62,000 nt of DNA from Branchiostoma floridae. Its lineage: Eukaryota > Chordata > Leptocardii > Amphioxiformes > Branchiostomatidae. The stretch is from positions 33,151,494 to 33,213,493 of the forward strand of contig NC_049982.1 of the NCBI RefSeq assembly GCF_000003815.2, in the 5' to 3' direction. Positions 46,315 through 57,930 of the stretch are shown here, one piece after another. Within the stretch, counting starts at the first letter, position 1. Each line of letters begins with the position of its first letter. Below the pieces are notes generated by a model. The model had not been told where the DNA came from and made no database searches. It was given only the letters and a program-made list of their open reading frames with translations. The translations under genes were made by a program, and so were the position numbers.

Positions 46315-46692
46315 TTACACTTATTTTCGCATAATAATGAATTTGCGTAGATCCCGCAGCGCTAGTGAAATGTTTGTGTTCAACCGTACTGATACCTTCG
46401 ACACCAGATGGTGTAAAAACTGCCATTCCTTTGTAGATAGACTTTTTCAAAATATACAACAAGTAAGAAAATTCGTTCTTGATCTCTGAAATTCGTTGAG
46501 CATCTTCCGAACGCAGCAATGCCGCAAGCGTGCCGCACGTCAAGTGAGAGGGGGCCTTTACACTTATTTTCGCATAATAATGAATTTGCGTAGATTCCGC
46601 AGCGCTAGTGAAATGTTTGTGTTCAACCACACTGATGCCTTCGACGCCAGATGGTGTAAAAACTGCCATTCCTTTGTAGATAGACTTTTTCA
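46315..46692. repeat. 135-bp direct duplication, copies 243 bp apart
   Basis: 46315-46449 and 46558-46692 are about 96% identical (roughly five differences). The ORF spanning both is a by-product of the repeat. Confidence 0.9.
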
Positions 46693-46974
46693 TTCATCCA
46701 GTAACATTGTACACTCTGTGCTTAGGTCCGACTCATTCTACCACAATTCATTATATTTCAGCCATACCATAGGTATGGTGAAATATATTGTATTCGTAAT
46801 GTTTCTTCTTTCTTTCTCCTGTCAAATCTTCAGAACACGGTATCTCCGTTGTTCCTCAACCGTATGACTTGAAATTTGGCACAAGGGTAGAGTGGGCCAA
46901 TACCCTCGGGCGTTTTTTTTCATTTTTTTCCATATCTGTCTCTTAAATGATTTTATTAAGGTTTTTTGGTCATC

Positions 46975-47650
46975 TTAAGACCAAAACTGTATATTTGGGC
47001 CCCCTGTACCCTGGTATTATAACCGAATGAGCTGAAATTTGGCACAGATGTGCCTTGATAAGTCCCCCATATAGATTCAATATCAGTTTTGGTGTACAGT
47101 ACAACAAAATGCTTATTTTTGCGATTTTTTGACCAATTTTTGACCAAAAAAGGACACTTTTGGCCCCTGTACCCTGGTATTACAACCAAATGAGCTGAAA
47201 TTTGACAGAGATGTGCCTTGATAATGCCCCCATATAAATTTAAGAACACTTTTGGTGTACAGTACAACAAAATGCTTATTTTTGCGATTTTTTGACCAAT
47301 TTTTTACCAAGAAAGGACACTTTTGGCTCCTGTACCTTGGTATTGCAACCGAATGAGCTGAAATTTGACACAGATGTGCCTTGATAATCCCTTCATATAA
47401 ATTCAATAACACTTTTGGTGTACAGTGCAACAAAATGCTTATTTTTGCGATTTTTGGCCAATTTTTGACCAAAAAAGGACACTTTTGGCTCCTGTACCCT
47501 GGTATTACAATTAAATGACCTGAAATTTGGTATAGATAGGCATTAGATACTTGGTAACAAGATTCAAGTAAAATTTTTGACATAAACAACTTTAAAATGA
47601 TTAATTTTGGCACTTTTCTGAGGGGAAATTTGTTTTCTTTTGGCCTCCTG
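46975..47650. repeat. 163-bp tandem repeat, about 4 units
   Basis: The word TGTACC in CCTGTACCCTGGTATTA starts at 47005, 47168, 47331 and 47493. A partial older unit precedes (about 46850). The 205-codon minus ORF at 47113-47730 is repeat-derived. Confidence 0.9.
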
Positions 47651-48870
47651 ACGTGACCTTCCGTGACCCCGCACAGAGCCACACCTGTGCGCGTCAGCCG
47701 GAGAGTTAATTGAATCAAAGACCTAGCCAATCAGCGAAGAGGAGGCCAAAGGCTAATTAATATTCATAAGCGGGGCCTCATGATCCCGTATATAGCAGTG
47801 TTCCCGCCAGGGGGAGCAAAGCCCGCCTAAGGCTCTCGCATTTTAGACTATTCAGAAGGCTTTATATTGTATCAGTTCTTAGGGGCATATCTATGATAAT
47901 CGCAGCAGTCACTTAACTTCTCTTCAGGAGTTTAGCGTAACACTGTTTCAGGTCAAACCGTCAAAGGCAACTAAAAACAAACTTTAATGTTACTGAGTTC
48001 AACAGTACTTATAACTTGTTATCCGAAGTTGAAACGCTAGCGATGGTATTTTCGCTGCGCTGTCAGCTCCGTGCGACTGTTGTTGACGGTCTTATAACGG
48101 TATATTTTGCACCCCTGTACCCTGGTATGAGTAACATTTGGTATAGATAGGCATAATATAGTTGGTAAAATGATCCAAGTAAAATTTTTGGCATAAAGTA
48201 CTGTAAAAGGCTTAATTACAGCACTTTTTTTAGGGGAAATTGGTTTTCTTTCGTTCTCCATGCCGTGACCTTTCGGACGTTCACCCCACAGAGCCGACAT
48301 CTGCACCTGCGTCTAGCCGGCAGGAAGAGTTAATTCAATTAATGGTTCAGCCAATCAGCGAAGAGGAAAGCGAAGGCTAATTAATATTCATAAGCGGGAC
48401 CACACAATACGTTAACTTGAAGACTCAGGCCGTACAGACTTCTCGCCAGGATTTTTTCAAAGCGTCGGACAGGGGTCCGGGGGCCGCCGAATGTCCCTGG
48501 CGGGGTCCAGGGGCAGGGCCACTGTGGGGGGGACCCAGGTGGGCGAAGCCCCCCCGGAAGCTCTTGCATTTTAGGCTATTGAGAAGGCTTCTTTTATCAG
48601 TTTTTTTAGGGCCATATCTACGATAATCGTAGCAGTCACTTACTTCTCTTCAGCAGTTTGACTTTAAAATATTTCGGGTCAAAGCTTCAAAGACAACTAA
48701 AACCTCATAAACAACAAACTTTACTTAGCTCAACAGTATACAAAAATATTGTACGGGTTGCCATCCTTAGTTGAAGCGCTTATTTATAGCGCTAGTATCT
48801 TCGCTGCGCCGTTAGCCGCCGTGCGACTTTTGTTGACGGTCTGATATCCCTACGTCGCCGCCTCGCTGAT
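47493..48870. repeat. About 620-740-bp tandem duplication
   Basis: Unit 1 (47493-48100) and unit 2 (48116-48850) share the order: CCTGTACCCTGGTAT, a GTATAGATAGGCAT word, CAGCCAATCAGCGAAGAGGA-like, GGCTAATTAATATTCATAAG, CGATAATCG-like, and GTGCGACTTTTGTTGACGG. Unit 2 carries an extra GC-rich insertion at about 48415-48545. Confidence 0.85.
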
Positions 48871-50644
48871 ATTCCCACGGACATGTTTAAAAAAAAAATA
48901 CCCAGCAAAAAACGTTGTTCTGCGTTCTATTCTATAAAACTCAGTGTTACAGTCTAAATATTTTGTAGAAGCACCGCTGTAGGAAAGAAGGTCCAGGCAA
49001 TGTAAAACATCACGTAGCATGAAGTTCGCTGTCAACTGGCACACAGCACATGACTGTTTGAAACTCTAAGTCTAATCAACAGCCGTGTTTGATTGATAGC
49101 CGGTGGTCCTATGATGAAGTCGGCGAAAGGTGCGTTAGTTAGAAAATCTGCGTTTAGTTTTGATACGTAATTATAAGTTAGACAGTGGCGAGAATGATTA
49201 TTTTCTCATCAATATTTCTCTTCAGAATTATTTGAACTTAATTGTACATCTAAACAATTGGCTTACCTGTGCAATGTTTATATGATTAATGATCAGTGTA
49301 CTGAAATCATGTGTAACGTATGGCTCCTAGTCAATAGATCAGCATTTTCTCTATAGTGACCACCTGTCTATAGTGGCCACATTTCCTAGTGCTGTTGTTG
49401 TTTGGCATAAACTTTGAACATTTAAATTGTAAGTAACTTTAAACTGCCAGAGTTTCAGCCCAATAAAACACTCTCAGCGCCAGGGTATGAACAGACTGAC
49501 CAGACAGACGAAAATAAATCCTCGAACAAGGTTCAATCGTATCTTCCGGGTCTGGCAGGAAGTTGTTAAACTAAAATAAGAATAGGCTCGATGGTTGATT
49601 GCATACAAAGTAAAACAGTTTAACAGTTTTACAGCTTGAAGAAAACAAACGCTCCTACAGTACCTGCACCTGCTTGATAATTATTAAATCGTATGCCCTA
49701 CTTGAATAAAAAAAGTTCATTGCAATAATAAATGTACCCACATCACAAGGAGCTTATACTTTTTTAAACTTACACCTAGTTATCGTACTGAAAATTGTTA
49801 ATGACATTACATGAAGTCATTCAACAATTTTCAGTCATGATGAAAATTTTCTGAATGGAAGGTGTGATTATTGTCATTTTCTGAAAAATAGAAGCAAGCT
49901 CTGTTTTTACCTGGAGTCAATTCACAATACCAGTCCACTTTGGGGGATAATGTACTGTTAAGAGGATGTTCCATTTTTGCGCAGGGGTGATTTGGAACAG
50001 TCCAATGTTGCGTGGGAAGGGGTATGGCTGAAATATGCTGTATTTGCTCTTAAGCAAATGTCGGCCTTTCTAGTTCTTCAGCAATCTCTGTCGGCGCCTC
50101 TGTACATAGCTATAATACTTCTAGGATTTTAAAATGCCGTCTTGTACATATTTTATGTTTTTCACGTTTGTCTTTGTTTCATATGGGCCAGTGAGTGCCG
50201 TTAATAAATAATACATAAATAAAGAAGACCGATTGTTAAAATTTCTCCTAGTGTATGTAGAGTTAACGACCAATCTGTTTAACCTATTAGGCATGATCGC
50301 CCAAAGTCTGTCTATATTTTCCTGTATTTTAAGACATAACAATATGATTTTACCCAAGTACTTCCAAACTTGCCATTGTTTATGAATACGATCATGGCAC
50401 CAAAATATATATATATATATATATGTTTATCATATTTGAAAGCAAGAAAATGTTCATTTCGAGAACTCGCACCGAGATTCACGAAAAGGTATATTAAGAA
50501 GCAAACAGTGCTTAGTCACCGTGCAGTGCATGCAGTTGATATATGTGCTTTTTTACCTGCTTTTCGAAATGTGATTTCTCGAGCTGACGTTGTGATGGGT
50601 TCCGAATTAGTCACCCATTCACTATGACGCCACGTGCAGATAAT
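48871..50644. other. Intergenic, no gene
   Basis: A TA microsatellite at 50405-50424. No gene recognised. Confidence 0.5.
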
Positions 50645-50893
50645 ACCCCCTTTTCCGGCTACGACGGCGCTCTCGCCGCGCTCTCTCTGCGACCTAAATT
50701 TTGTCACATCGCTCAACGAATTGTATAGAAAAGAAACTAATTTTTTTTACACTTTGTGTGTTTTGTTGTCTTCTCAGTTGCAGTCACTACGTTTTGTATG
50801 ATGTACCCAGTGTGAAAGTGAAGGTTACACATATCCTATGTAGGTCGCAGTGAGAGCGCGGGGTGATCGCCATCTAGTGGAAAGGGGGCCTAA
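50645..50893. mobile_element. MITE with about 48-bp terminal inverted repeats
   Basis: Left arm CCCCCTTTTCC through CGCGCTCTCTCTGCGACCTA. The right arm is its near-complement from TAGGTCGCAGTGAGAGCGCG to GGAAAGGGGGCC. The internal stretch TTTGTGTGTTTTGTTGTCTT resembles the TTAA-flanked MITE at 33960-34197. No transposase. Confidence 0.75.
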
Positions 50894-51284
50894 TCAACTT
50901 ATGATTCTATTATCTTGTGAGAGAAATCTCGAGTTAAAAGAATAGCTCGATTCAAACACGAGTTTGAGTTTCGACTCCACGCCTACAAGTCGACTCCAAG
51001 CCATTGATGCTTGAGTAGCAAAAGCGCTTTAATAGTTTCAAAATGTCTCACCGAGCACACTCCGCACTCTCGTCTTTGCGGTGAATTTTGACGTCAAATC
51101 ATACTTTTGTGTCATTAATCATTTTTCGGATTAAAATCATGGTAAAAACAAATTGAACAATAATTACATATACAATACTTTTATTCAGAGACTTCGAATC
51201 AGAGGATTTCACATAGACTAGACATAAAAATAAATTGACTGAGATACCCATAGTATAAAAGGTTGAATTTTGCGCGGACTCCAA

Positions 51285-51331
51285 AAAAAAAACGTACGGA
51301 CAAATGGCACGTACGGCGGGTTGTGTCCATA
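51285..51331. mobile_element. MITE family 1, terminal fragment
   Basis: AACGTACGGACAAATGGCAC followed by GTACGGCGGGTTGTG matches the right end of the copy at 27898-28164. Confidence 0.75.
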
Positions 51332-51632
51332 GCTTTATCCTACACTACACTTAGCCTTTTCTTCGTTGTTTACAACGCTTAGGTGTAAGACGGGGTGTAT
51401 GAAGAGACATTTAGAAACAGGGCAGCTTTCTTACACAAGGTCTAACAAATAAATAACATGGAAAGAATCGAGCAATCACAAGTCACAACTTTAAACATTT
51501 TGTTAATCAAGGTAGCTACAAATTACAGCAGCCGATGCTTTCCTGTTCCTTTGGAAATACAGAAAAATATGAAACGGCCTTTCTGATCTTACATGTTACT
51601 AATCTAAATGTTATATGTTACTGGATTTGGCA

Positions 51633-52012
51633 ACCGGCGTGCATAAACCAGCTTGCACGGCTTTCAAGATCAGTGAAGGGAGTGGTCTGACTTGATCTTT
51701 CAGAGGGTTAGCTGACTTCACCTGGCAAACTTTCATTCTGGGAACTGAATTATTGCATTTTCGGCTTCTATTTGAATTCTTACCACGAAAGGTGGTTTAC
51801 TTGAATTCTTCATGTTTTCTGGGGATGATAAACGTTTTTAGGGGGTGAACTTCCCACCCATGGCTATGATTTATTCCAAGCCATCAGCCAACACGACTGT
51901 CATGGTGCATATTTCGTAAAACATGATAGATACTGTGTGCAAATAAAGAAAGCATGGATGTTGCCTGTAAGTTGCTTCACATCAAGTCTTGAAGACTGGC
52001 GACAACATTATG
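51633..52012. repeat. Interspersed repeat family R2, copy 3 (most diverged)
   Basis: Same order of words as the copies at 43.1 and 44.5 kb, including AAGATCAGTGAAGGGAG, TTTTTAGGGGGTGAA and CCAAGCCATCAGCCAA. It has a small internal duplication of TTGAATTCTT. Confidence 0.7.
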
Positions 52013-52314
52013 TCGAGCAGAACAAGTCGTACCGAGTCATTTTTCCTTCTCGCCCACTGAAGCCGTGGGATTGTTGTACTTCCAGTAAACTTACAACAAC
52101 GATGTACCCATCACTTTGTTTGCCTTCATTTTCTGATGCTGCTTTGTTGGTTCTTTGACTGTGTGTGCATTCATGTGTTGGTGCAGATCGTCTATCTATA
52201 TGTCTCAATGCTGGGCAACAACTCATGTTACATTCTAAACGCCTGGCTAGAACTGTTTTTAGTGGGTAGCACGTTCAAATAGCACTTCATACATGTATGT
52301 TGCAATATCATACA

Positions 52315-52478
52315 ATTTATTAGAGATAAGACAGTGAGAACAAAGGGGTCCACACACCCAGAGTAGGCTAACACTATGTACCCATAGAGACCTGTCAAAC
52401 AAAATAAGGTCTTTAGTTGTACGTGATATACACGTGGTTAATGATTATATAATAGTTCTATATTCAGCGGCATTTATT
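52315..52478 (-). terminator. Candidate poly(A) signals of CYP26 copy B
   Basis: Minus-strand AATAAA occurs at 52478-52473 (12 nt after the stop) and at 52320-52315 (about 170 nt after it). The second gives a more usual 3' UTR length. Confidence 0.35.
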
Positions 52479-52490
52479 TATATGCATAAT

Positions 52491-52994
52491 CTATGCCCCG
52501 CATGCTTCCGACTTTCGTGCCATCACAATCTGACAAGGAGCGTCAAAGTCCTGTTGTTTTGGTGACGTGTGGCTGGGACCAGGTACGTTGCTGCTGTAGC
52601 AAACTGACAAATTTGTGTTCTGTTCTGTGGCGTCTGACAGCGTGTTGTTCGTTATCGGTTCGCATGGAGTGAACTGGACAGGGAGTCCATTGACTGGCCG
52701 TGGGACAGGTATAGCTGTCATGGCGGGCACCTTGCCGTCCGCCAGCTCCCAGCGGCAGCTTCTCACCAGCTCCACGCACAGCAACTTCAGCTGCAGCTTG
52801 GCGAACTCCTTCCCGGCACAAGCGCGAGGTCCGGCACCGAAGGGGATGTAGTGATGGCGCCCCCTTCTGCTTCCATCGCTGTCGGCAGCCCAGCGGTCCG
52901 GGTCGAACTGGTCAGGACTGGACACGTTACCGACCGACCCGTGCGTGTCCCGGATGCTGTACGTGACGGTCCAACCTGCCGGAACCTGGAAGCC
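52491..52994 (-). CDS. CYP26: CYP26 copy B exon 4 (haem-binding, stop)
   Basis: 504 bp, 167 residues plus TAG (52493-52491). Acceptor gctgacag|GGC at 52994. It contains FDPDRW and the haem loop FGAGPRACAG. The last roughly 55 residues are a polar tail rich in Ser, Thr, Asn and Pro, with no recognised domain. Confidence 0.92.
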   Translation of the reverse strand, partial: GFQVPAGWTVTYSIRDTHGSVGNVSSPDQFDPDRWAADSDGSRRGRHHYIPFGAGPRACAGKEFAKLQLKLLCVELVRSCRWELADGKVPAMTAIPVPRPVNGLPVQFTPCEPITNNTLSDATEQNTNLSVCYSSNVPGPSHTSPKQQDFDAPCQIVMARKSEACGA

Positions 52995-55234
52995 CTGTCA
53001 GCGAATAAAGCAACATGAAAGAAATTTAAATTGTAATACAATTTCTTTTGATGAAAAGAGTGTTGTTATAAAGATACTTTTGCATTGGTTTTTAAATTCT
53101 TAGCCGACAACATTTTTTTAAATCTTTGCTTTCAAACGTAGTCTGTTATCCAGACCTTTTCTAACTACAGAGTCTCTTGTGGTGCGTGAGAGGACGAAGA
53201 CACTCGTCAGTTATTTTAGGTGTGGATACCAGGCTGCTAGAAACAACTTTCTGGTTTCCCGTACAGTGGCAGAAGACACTGGCACTTGAACATGCACAAA
53301 TAGAACGAGGAAATAATCAAGCAAAAATAATCAATGGTTGAAAATGATTGAATACATGTATGGATTTCTTACGCAAAAAGTACAAAACACTAACATCTAG
53401 TTCGAATGTCTTGAGAGCCTTCCTGAAGCCTCCCCCTATAGGTGGACTGATCCTGAGCACCTCCTTGACGACCTGCCCCACGTACGTCAGCCTGCCGACC
53501 TGCTCCAGACTCAGAGGCTGGTCCGGCTGCAGCAGCCCGTGCTTCTCCAGGTCCTCCTGCACCTTCTGAACCACCTGTGGCTGCAGCGCCAGGTGCATGA
53601 TGAGGGAGGTGGCGGCGCTGGACGTGGTCTCGTGCCCGGCAAACAGCAGCTCCACGGCCGTGTCCTGGATCTCCTGGCTGTTGAGGTCGTGCCCGACATC
53701 ACGCGCCGCTAAGATCAGACGGGAGAGGGCGTCAGTGCCGATGTCACCGTTGTCGATGTCTCGCTGCTTTCTTTTGATGTGGCCTTCCAACCACTCATCG
53801 ATTATTTGTCGATACCTCAGGGCCTGGCACAAGAGAGACAGAAAGATCATAAAGAAACGTACAGAACCTACAATTTGAAGTGAGTTTGAATACGCTACAG
53901 CCTTGTGCCATAACATGGACAAAAGGGTGAGTTTTGCTGACTCATTAAGTACCTAAATTTGACATGACAAGTGCATTGAATACGACCATGCGTAGTTTTG
54001 TAGAAGTATGAGCTTGAGACATATTGGTGTACGTGGCGTGTCGTACCTTCGAAAGTCCTCCGAACGGGATCTTTACTGGTAGCGAGAAGAGATTGTCTAT
54101 CATGTTTTGGAAGAGGACGGTGACCCGTTGGGCGTCCTCCTGGCCGGTGTGGACGCCGATCAGGCTGGCTGCAGCGATCTTTAACGCCATCTCTCTGGAT
54201 GCCGGGTACACGACAACTGGCTGCGGCTGGCCGCACCACTGCGCTACTGTTTCTCTCAGGACCGTCTGAGTCGATCTCAAGTAGCTCTCCATAGCGTTTT
54301 GGTTGAAGGCTTTCATGACGACCCTTTTCCGAAAGCGATGCTCCTCACCGAAGCTCATACCGAGGTTCTGTGTACCGAGGACCGCCCGGATGCTGTATGG
54401 CCAGATCGTCGTGACCAGCGTGTTCTCGCCGTGGAGAATCTTGCGCACGTTGTCGGCGCCCCTGACGCGGACGGTCGGGCGGCCCAGAATGTGGGTCTTG
54501 TACACGTCTCCGTAAAGCTCATGGCGGCTCCGGCTGAAGTCTGCCCCCTACAAAAGAAGAATGATTTGTCTTTTAGTATCAGTAAAAAAATAAAATATTC
54601 CAAAACACTGGTATGTATCGCCAACATTTCCTGTCATCTACAGGACACTGTGAGAGGGATTGATGATATAGACTGTTCCTTTCATGCAGTTGAACGCACT
54701 AAACAGTCATATTGAATAACCCTTACAACAGTCGCATTAATAGTACTCTTGTATACCCCCTTTCCACCAGAATGTAATCGCTGAGAAACGGTAACTTGGA
54801 TTTGTGTGAACGTTGATTCTATAATTGGTTGGAATATGAAGCACAATGCAAAAGTATAAGTCAGGACTCAGGAGACAACAAACTCACCAAACGTATTAAA
54901 AACCTTCTTTGCATTTGAATTCATTGAGTGTCCTGTCAAATATATGGTTCTGTCAAATATATGGTCGCCACTCATCGCTCGCTCAGAGATCGCAGTCTTG
55001 TCATTGAAAAGGGTAGCTATACGGGTAGCCATAAGGTGAAGACTTGTGTTAAAACCGGCTGACCTGTGTGACGAAGGCGAGGGTTTCTCCTATGAACGGC
55101 AGGCCCATGCTCCCCTTGGGCAGGGGCAGGTCACAGGCCGGGTCCCCCTGGGTAGAGTAGTGCTTCCACAGCGTCCATAGCGTCCATACCAGCACCAGGG
55201 GAACTGCCGCGTTAATCAGCAACTCCGCCAGCAT
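52491..55234 (-). CDS. CYP26: CYP26-family retinoic acid hydroxylase, copy B (4 exons)
   Basis: Spliced CDS join (minus strand) 55234-55064, 54547-54047, 53823-53395, 52994-52491; 534 residues. Predicted role as for copy A: ER-bound P450 that oxidises and clears retinoic acid. Seen here: anchor MLAELLINAAVPLVLVW, hinge [16 protein letters not shown]-helix AGHETT (286-291), EVLR (345-348), FDPDRW (397-402), and haem loop FGAGPRACAG with ligand Cys426. Copies A and B keep the same residue numbering through exons 1-3, with no indel. Introns are short (516, 223 and 400 bp), in contrast with copy A. The protein has a Ser/Thr/Asn-rich C-terminal extension of about 55 residues after the conserved FTP. 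AATAAA signals lie 12 nt and about 170 nt beyond the stop. The gene is intact, with no frameshift or in-frame stop. Confidence 0.93.
53395..53823 (-). CDS. CYP26: CYP26 copy B exon 3 (I helix, ExxR)
   Basis: 429 bp, 143 residues. Acceptor gtgccag|GCC at 53823; donor CTAGAT|GTTAGT at 53395/53394. The I-helix AGHETT and K-helix EVLR are intact. Bases 53452-53677 match copy A 1513-1738 at 224 of 226 positions. Confidence 0.92.
54047..54547 (-). CDS. CYP26: CYP26 copy B exon 2
   Basis: 501 bp, 167 residues. Acceptor ttttgtag|GGG at 54547; donor TCGAAG|GTACGA at 54047/54046. It carries [14 protein letters not shown] and NVRKILHGEN and ends FSLPVKIPFGGLSK. The length is exactly that of copy A exon 2. 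Confidence 0.92.
55064..55234 (-). CDS. CYP26: CYP26 copy B exon 1 (membrane anchor and hinge)
   Basis: 171 bp, 57 residues, ending ETLAFVTQ before the donor CAG|GTCAGC (GT at 55063-55062). The ATG at 55234 lies 22 nt after a good acceptor (tctcttcag, AG at 55258-55257), so the 5' leader may be completed by an upstream noncoding exon. Confidence 0.92.
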
Positions 55235-55296
55235 CGTGTGGCCGCAACAAGAGAGTCTGAAGAGACAGGTTTGTTGTTAGGACTATTATAACAGGT

Positions 55297-55314
55297 GTAT
55301 ATATATATATATAC
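55297..55314. repeat. (TA)n microsatellite upstream of copy B
   Basis: Short TA run about 65-80 bp before the copy B ATG. It could be mistaken for a TATA box. Confidence 0.8.
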
Positions 55315-55877
55315 ACGTTATGTTTGTTTTTGATTATGATCAAGTTATGATTGGTTAACTTTGTTTTGCTAGAAGGTGACGTTATTTGCCTGCAATTTAT
55401 GATTGGTCGTTGCAGGGTCAACGAAGTGTGCGGTGGCAAGGGCAAAGTCACGCGACAATGGTCCAAGGCGCGACGCGACCGATGCCATGGCACGTGCCAA
55501 CGTGTGCCGGGGCACGAGGAAGGAAGAAGTGCCGGGTGTTTGTCCCAAAGCAAAGGAACCTGTAATGTAAACGAGTAAAGCCAGCCGGAAACGTTAAACT
55601 GTTCCCCAGACATAGTTGATTGGTCCTTCCAAGTATTGAAGGAAATGTACATGCCTAACTTTCTAGACCGTACATACAAAACGCATTGTTTATATATAGT
55701 AACAGTCACTAATACTTCCCAAAGTTATGTATTTCGGAATACAGCTTTGGAGAGCTAAAAATACATTGATGTATGAGGCAATGGCTAGAATGTCATTGAC
55801 AATTTCCGGCCTTACTGAACTGGAAAAATTATCGTGTCTTCGCGCTGTGTCTATCAGAAAGAAGGGCGAAATGGGAC

Positions 55878-56093
55878 GTTGTAAATGTATTTAATTTCGC
55901 GGGGATTTAATTTCGCGGTAACGGGAAAAAGAACTTCTCGCGGTGGTTTTAAGTTCGCGGTAGCACCATGCACTGTAGTCTCTTACTGCCATGAAAAACT
56001 TGATGTTCTCGGTGGTTTTAAGTTCGCGGTGAAGTGGCCAACCGCGAAAACCGCGAACATTAAACCGCCGCGAAAGTTTCTGCATTTACAGTA
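55878..56093. mobile_element. MITE with CGCGGTGGTTTTAAGTTCGCGG-type interior
   Basis: Ends GTTGTAAATG...TTTCGCGG (left) and CCGCGAAAGTTTCTGCATTTAC (right, the inverse). The interior has repeated TTTTAAGTTCGCGGT words. This type of short element is common in marine invertebrate genomes. No transposase. Confidence 0.75.
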
Positions 56094-57930
56094 CTATGCG
56101 GGGAAACAGTGCAAACAATGCGGCTGTGAGTACAGGTCCGCAAACCGCATGTGGTGTGAGTAAATACGGTTTTATGACCAGCTCGTCGTGGTGTGCACAT
56201 GCGCAGAGACGAGCAAATACCACGATGTTAAGCTAAAACTAGTTCGAAAAGTTGATTCTTTTGACATTAGCCAAAAGCATTGTTCCGTCTATCATTCTGT
56301 CTACCATGTTTAATGCACACCGAAATGCTTTATCTGCCCGAGGTAGTGGGAATAGTAATCATGACATCAGTTAGTTTCTTAAAGAAATCCTAGTGAGGTT
56401 GCTCCTACAGTTCTTGATGACAACTAGTTCCACTCTGTACGATAGTTCTAGGAAAGAACAAACATTTGAACACATCAATTCTTGGTCGATAACTTTGGTA
56501 CTTGAACCTTCGAGTCTTCTGTATTCCCTGAGAGCTGTAGTTTTGCCCGCATCATTCGCCCAACTCAAACCCCCTTCCCGCTTTTAAAATGAAATAATTC
56601 CTTTCTTAACGTGTATTAACTAAAAAAATCGAAAGATACAAGTATTATGTTAAATATATGATGGAGAATGGAGACATTGCTTCACCAGGTTGTCGACAAA
56701 AGTGTTCTCAACCAGCTGTTCTCAACATTCGGACACTTTACCCCACTCCGTACTCTGCGATTTTACTTTTCATCGCCCGCCACGACCACAATGTGGCGAC
56801 TTGTAGTCCAAATGTCCTGCTTCACACCATGCAATGTGCTTTACGTCAGAGGGGCAAAAGGTATAACGGTTTGGAGTGTAGTTCAACCAGGGAGAGGTCA
56901 CTACATGTTAAAACATGGTCCGGTGCTCGCACAAACAACGTTTCACGGATACATGTACATGTAGATCAATATTTGCACCGGAAAATGGAGCAGTCCAATA
57001 ATAGAAAAACCTCATCGTCATATCGGAACTATTAAGTTGTTCAGACAAATATTTCTCTCAGTAATTGTGCAAATATCCCGGTGCCAACTTTTGCCCACAG
57101 TGATAGCGGCGCCGGGTAGGTCCGAGCAGCTTCCTCAAGTTTTGGATGGGACCAAGTATTGCTGATAAGAAATGCACGAGCTCCTTCCATCGCCGCTAAC
57201 CTAACTGGCCTATCCCCAACACTACGCACCCAGGCTATCCACTAACACCACACAGGCTCGAGTTGTAGTTGCGTGTACAGATCCAGCGTTTTACGTTGGA
57301 CTCAAACGAAGCGTGTTAGTTCAGCTAGACTCCATGACGGGCTCTCTGGGGCCTTCTTCCGTCTTTTTTTTTTGTCTCAGGCCGCGAGGCATCAACAAAA
57401 CAGTACAAAGTAGAAAGCCCGATAAAAACGCCTAAAAAACGTATAAATAACAGCCGGAGCCTAACCTCTGCTTGGAGAGTAATGACAAGGTAGGTTTGGA
57501 AAGGGTTGAGTGAACTATTCTCGCAGCCGTTTATTTCTCTATGCCAATTACTAACGTAGCCATTACGCCCAGTCAGTTTGAGGCCGTCGTATTGTTTCTT
57601 TGGATTTCTTTCAATGTTACGAAATGTTACGGTCCTCCGAATCAGTGGCGGTCAGTTTGCCCTGGTCCAAACCGCTGCCTGTCCGTCCTACGGTCAGTCC
57701 GGGGTTGACAGGCTTTGCGTTCGTTACTATATACGAACTGATCAGTGGTTAACGATACCCATGCGAACGTGTTCCGTAAATAATTTCAGCCTGGCTTTTC
57801 ACTAACTCAAGCCTCGCTGTACCGGAAAGTGTGACCGTGAAGTACGGATATACGGCGATGCTTGCGATAACTCCACAGTAAAGCGGCTGAACTCTACCTG
57901 ACCCGCCGCCAGTCGGCCCGGCCCGGCCCG
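56094..57930. other. Upstream region of copy B, no gene
   Basis: No coding exon or repeat recognised. If the 58.6-kb exon is real, this is part of the first intron of copy B. Confidence 0.4.

Noticed and set aside
46277-46693. 138-codon ORF with an internal repeat
   Set aside because: Explained by the 135-bp duplicated segment.
47113-47730. 205-codon minus-strand ORF, the longest in the track
   Set aside because: It runs through the 163-bp tandem repeat and repeats the same peptide. No domain or start context.
18000-52000. A third CYP26 copy or another host gene between A and B
   Set aside because: No haem loop, AGHETT or EVLR motif, nor another recognisable protein family, is encoded here outside mobile elements. 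A third copy could lie beyond the window.
55297-55314. TATA box of copy B in the TA run
   Set aside because: It is a TA microsatellite. A real TATA box is better supported at 58.69 kb, though neither is proven.
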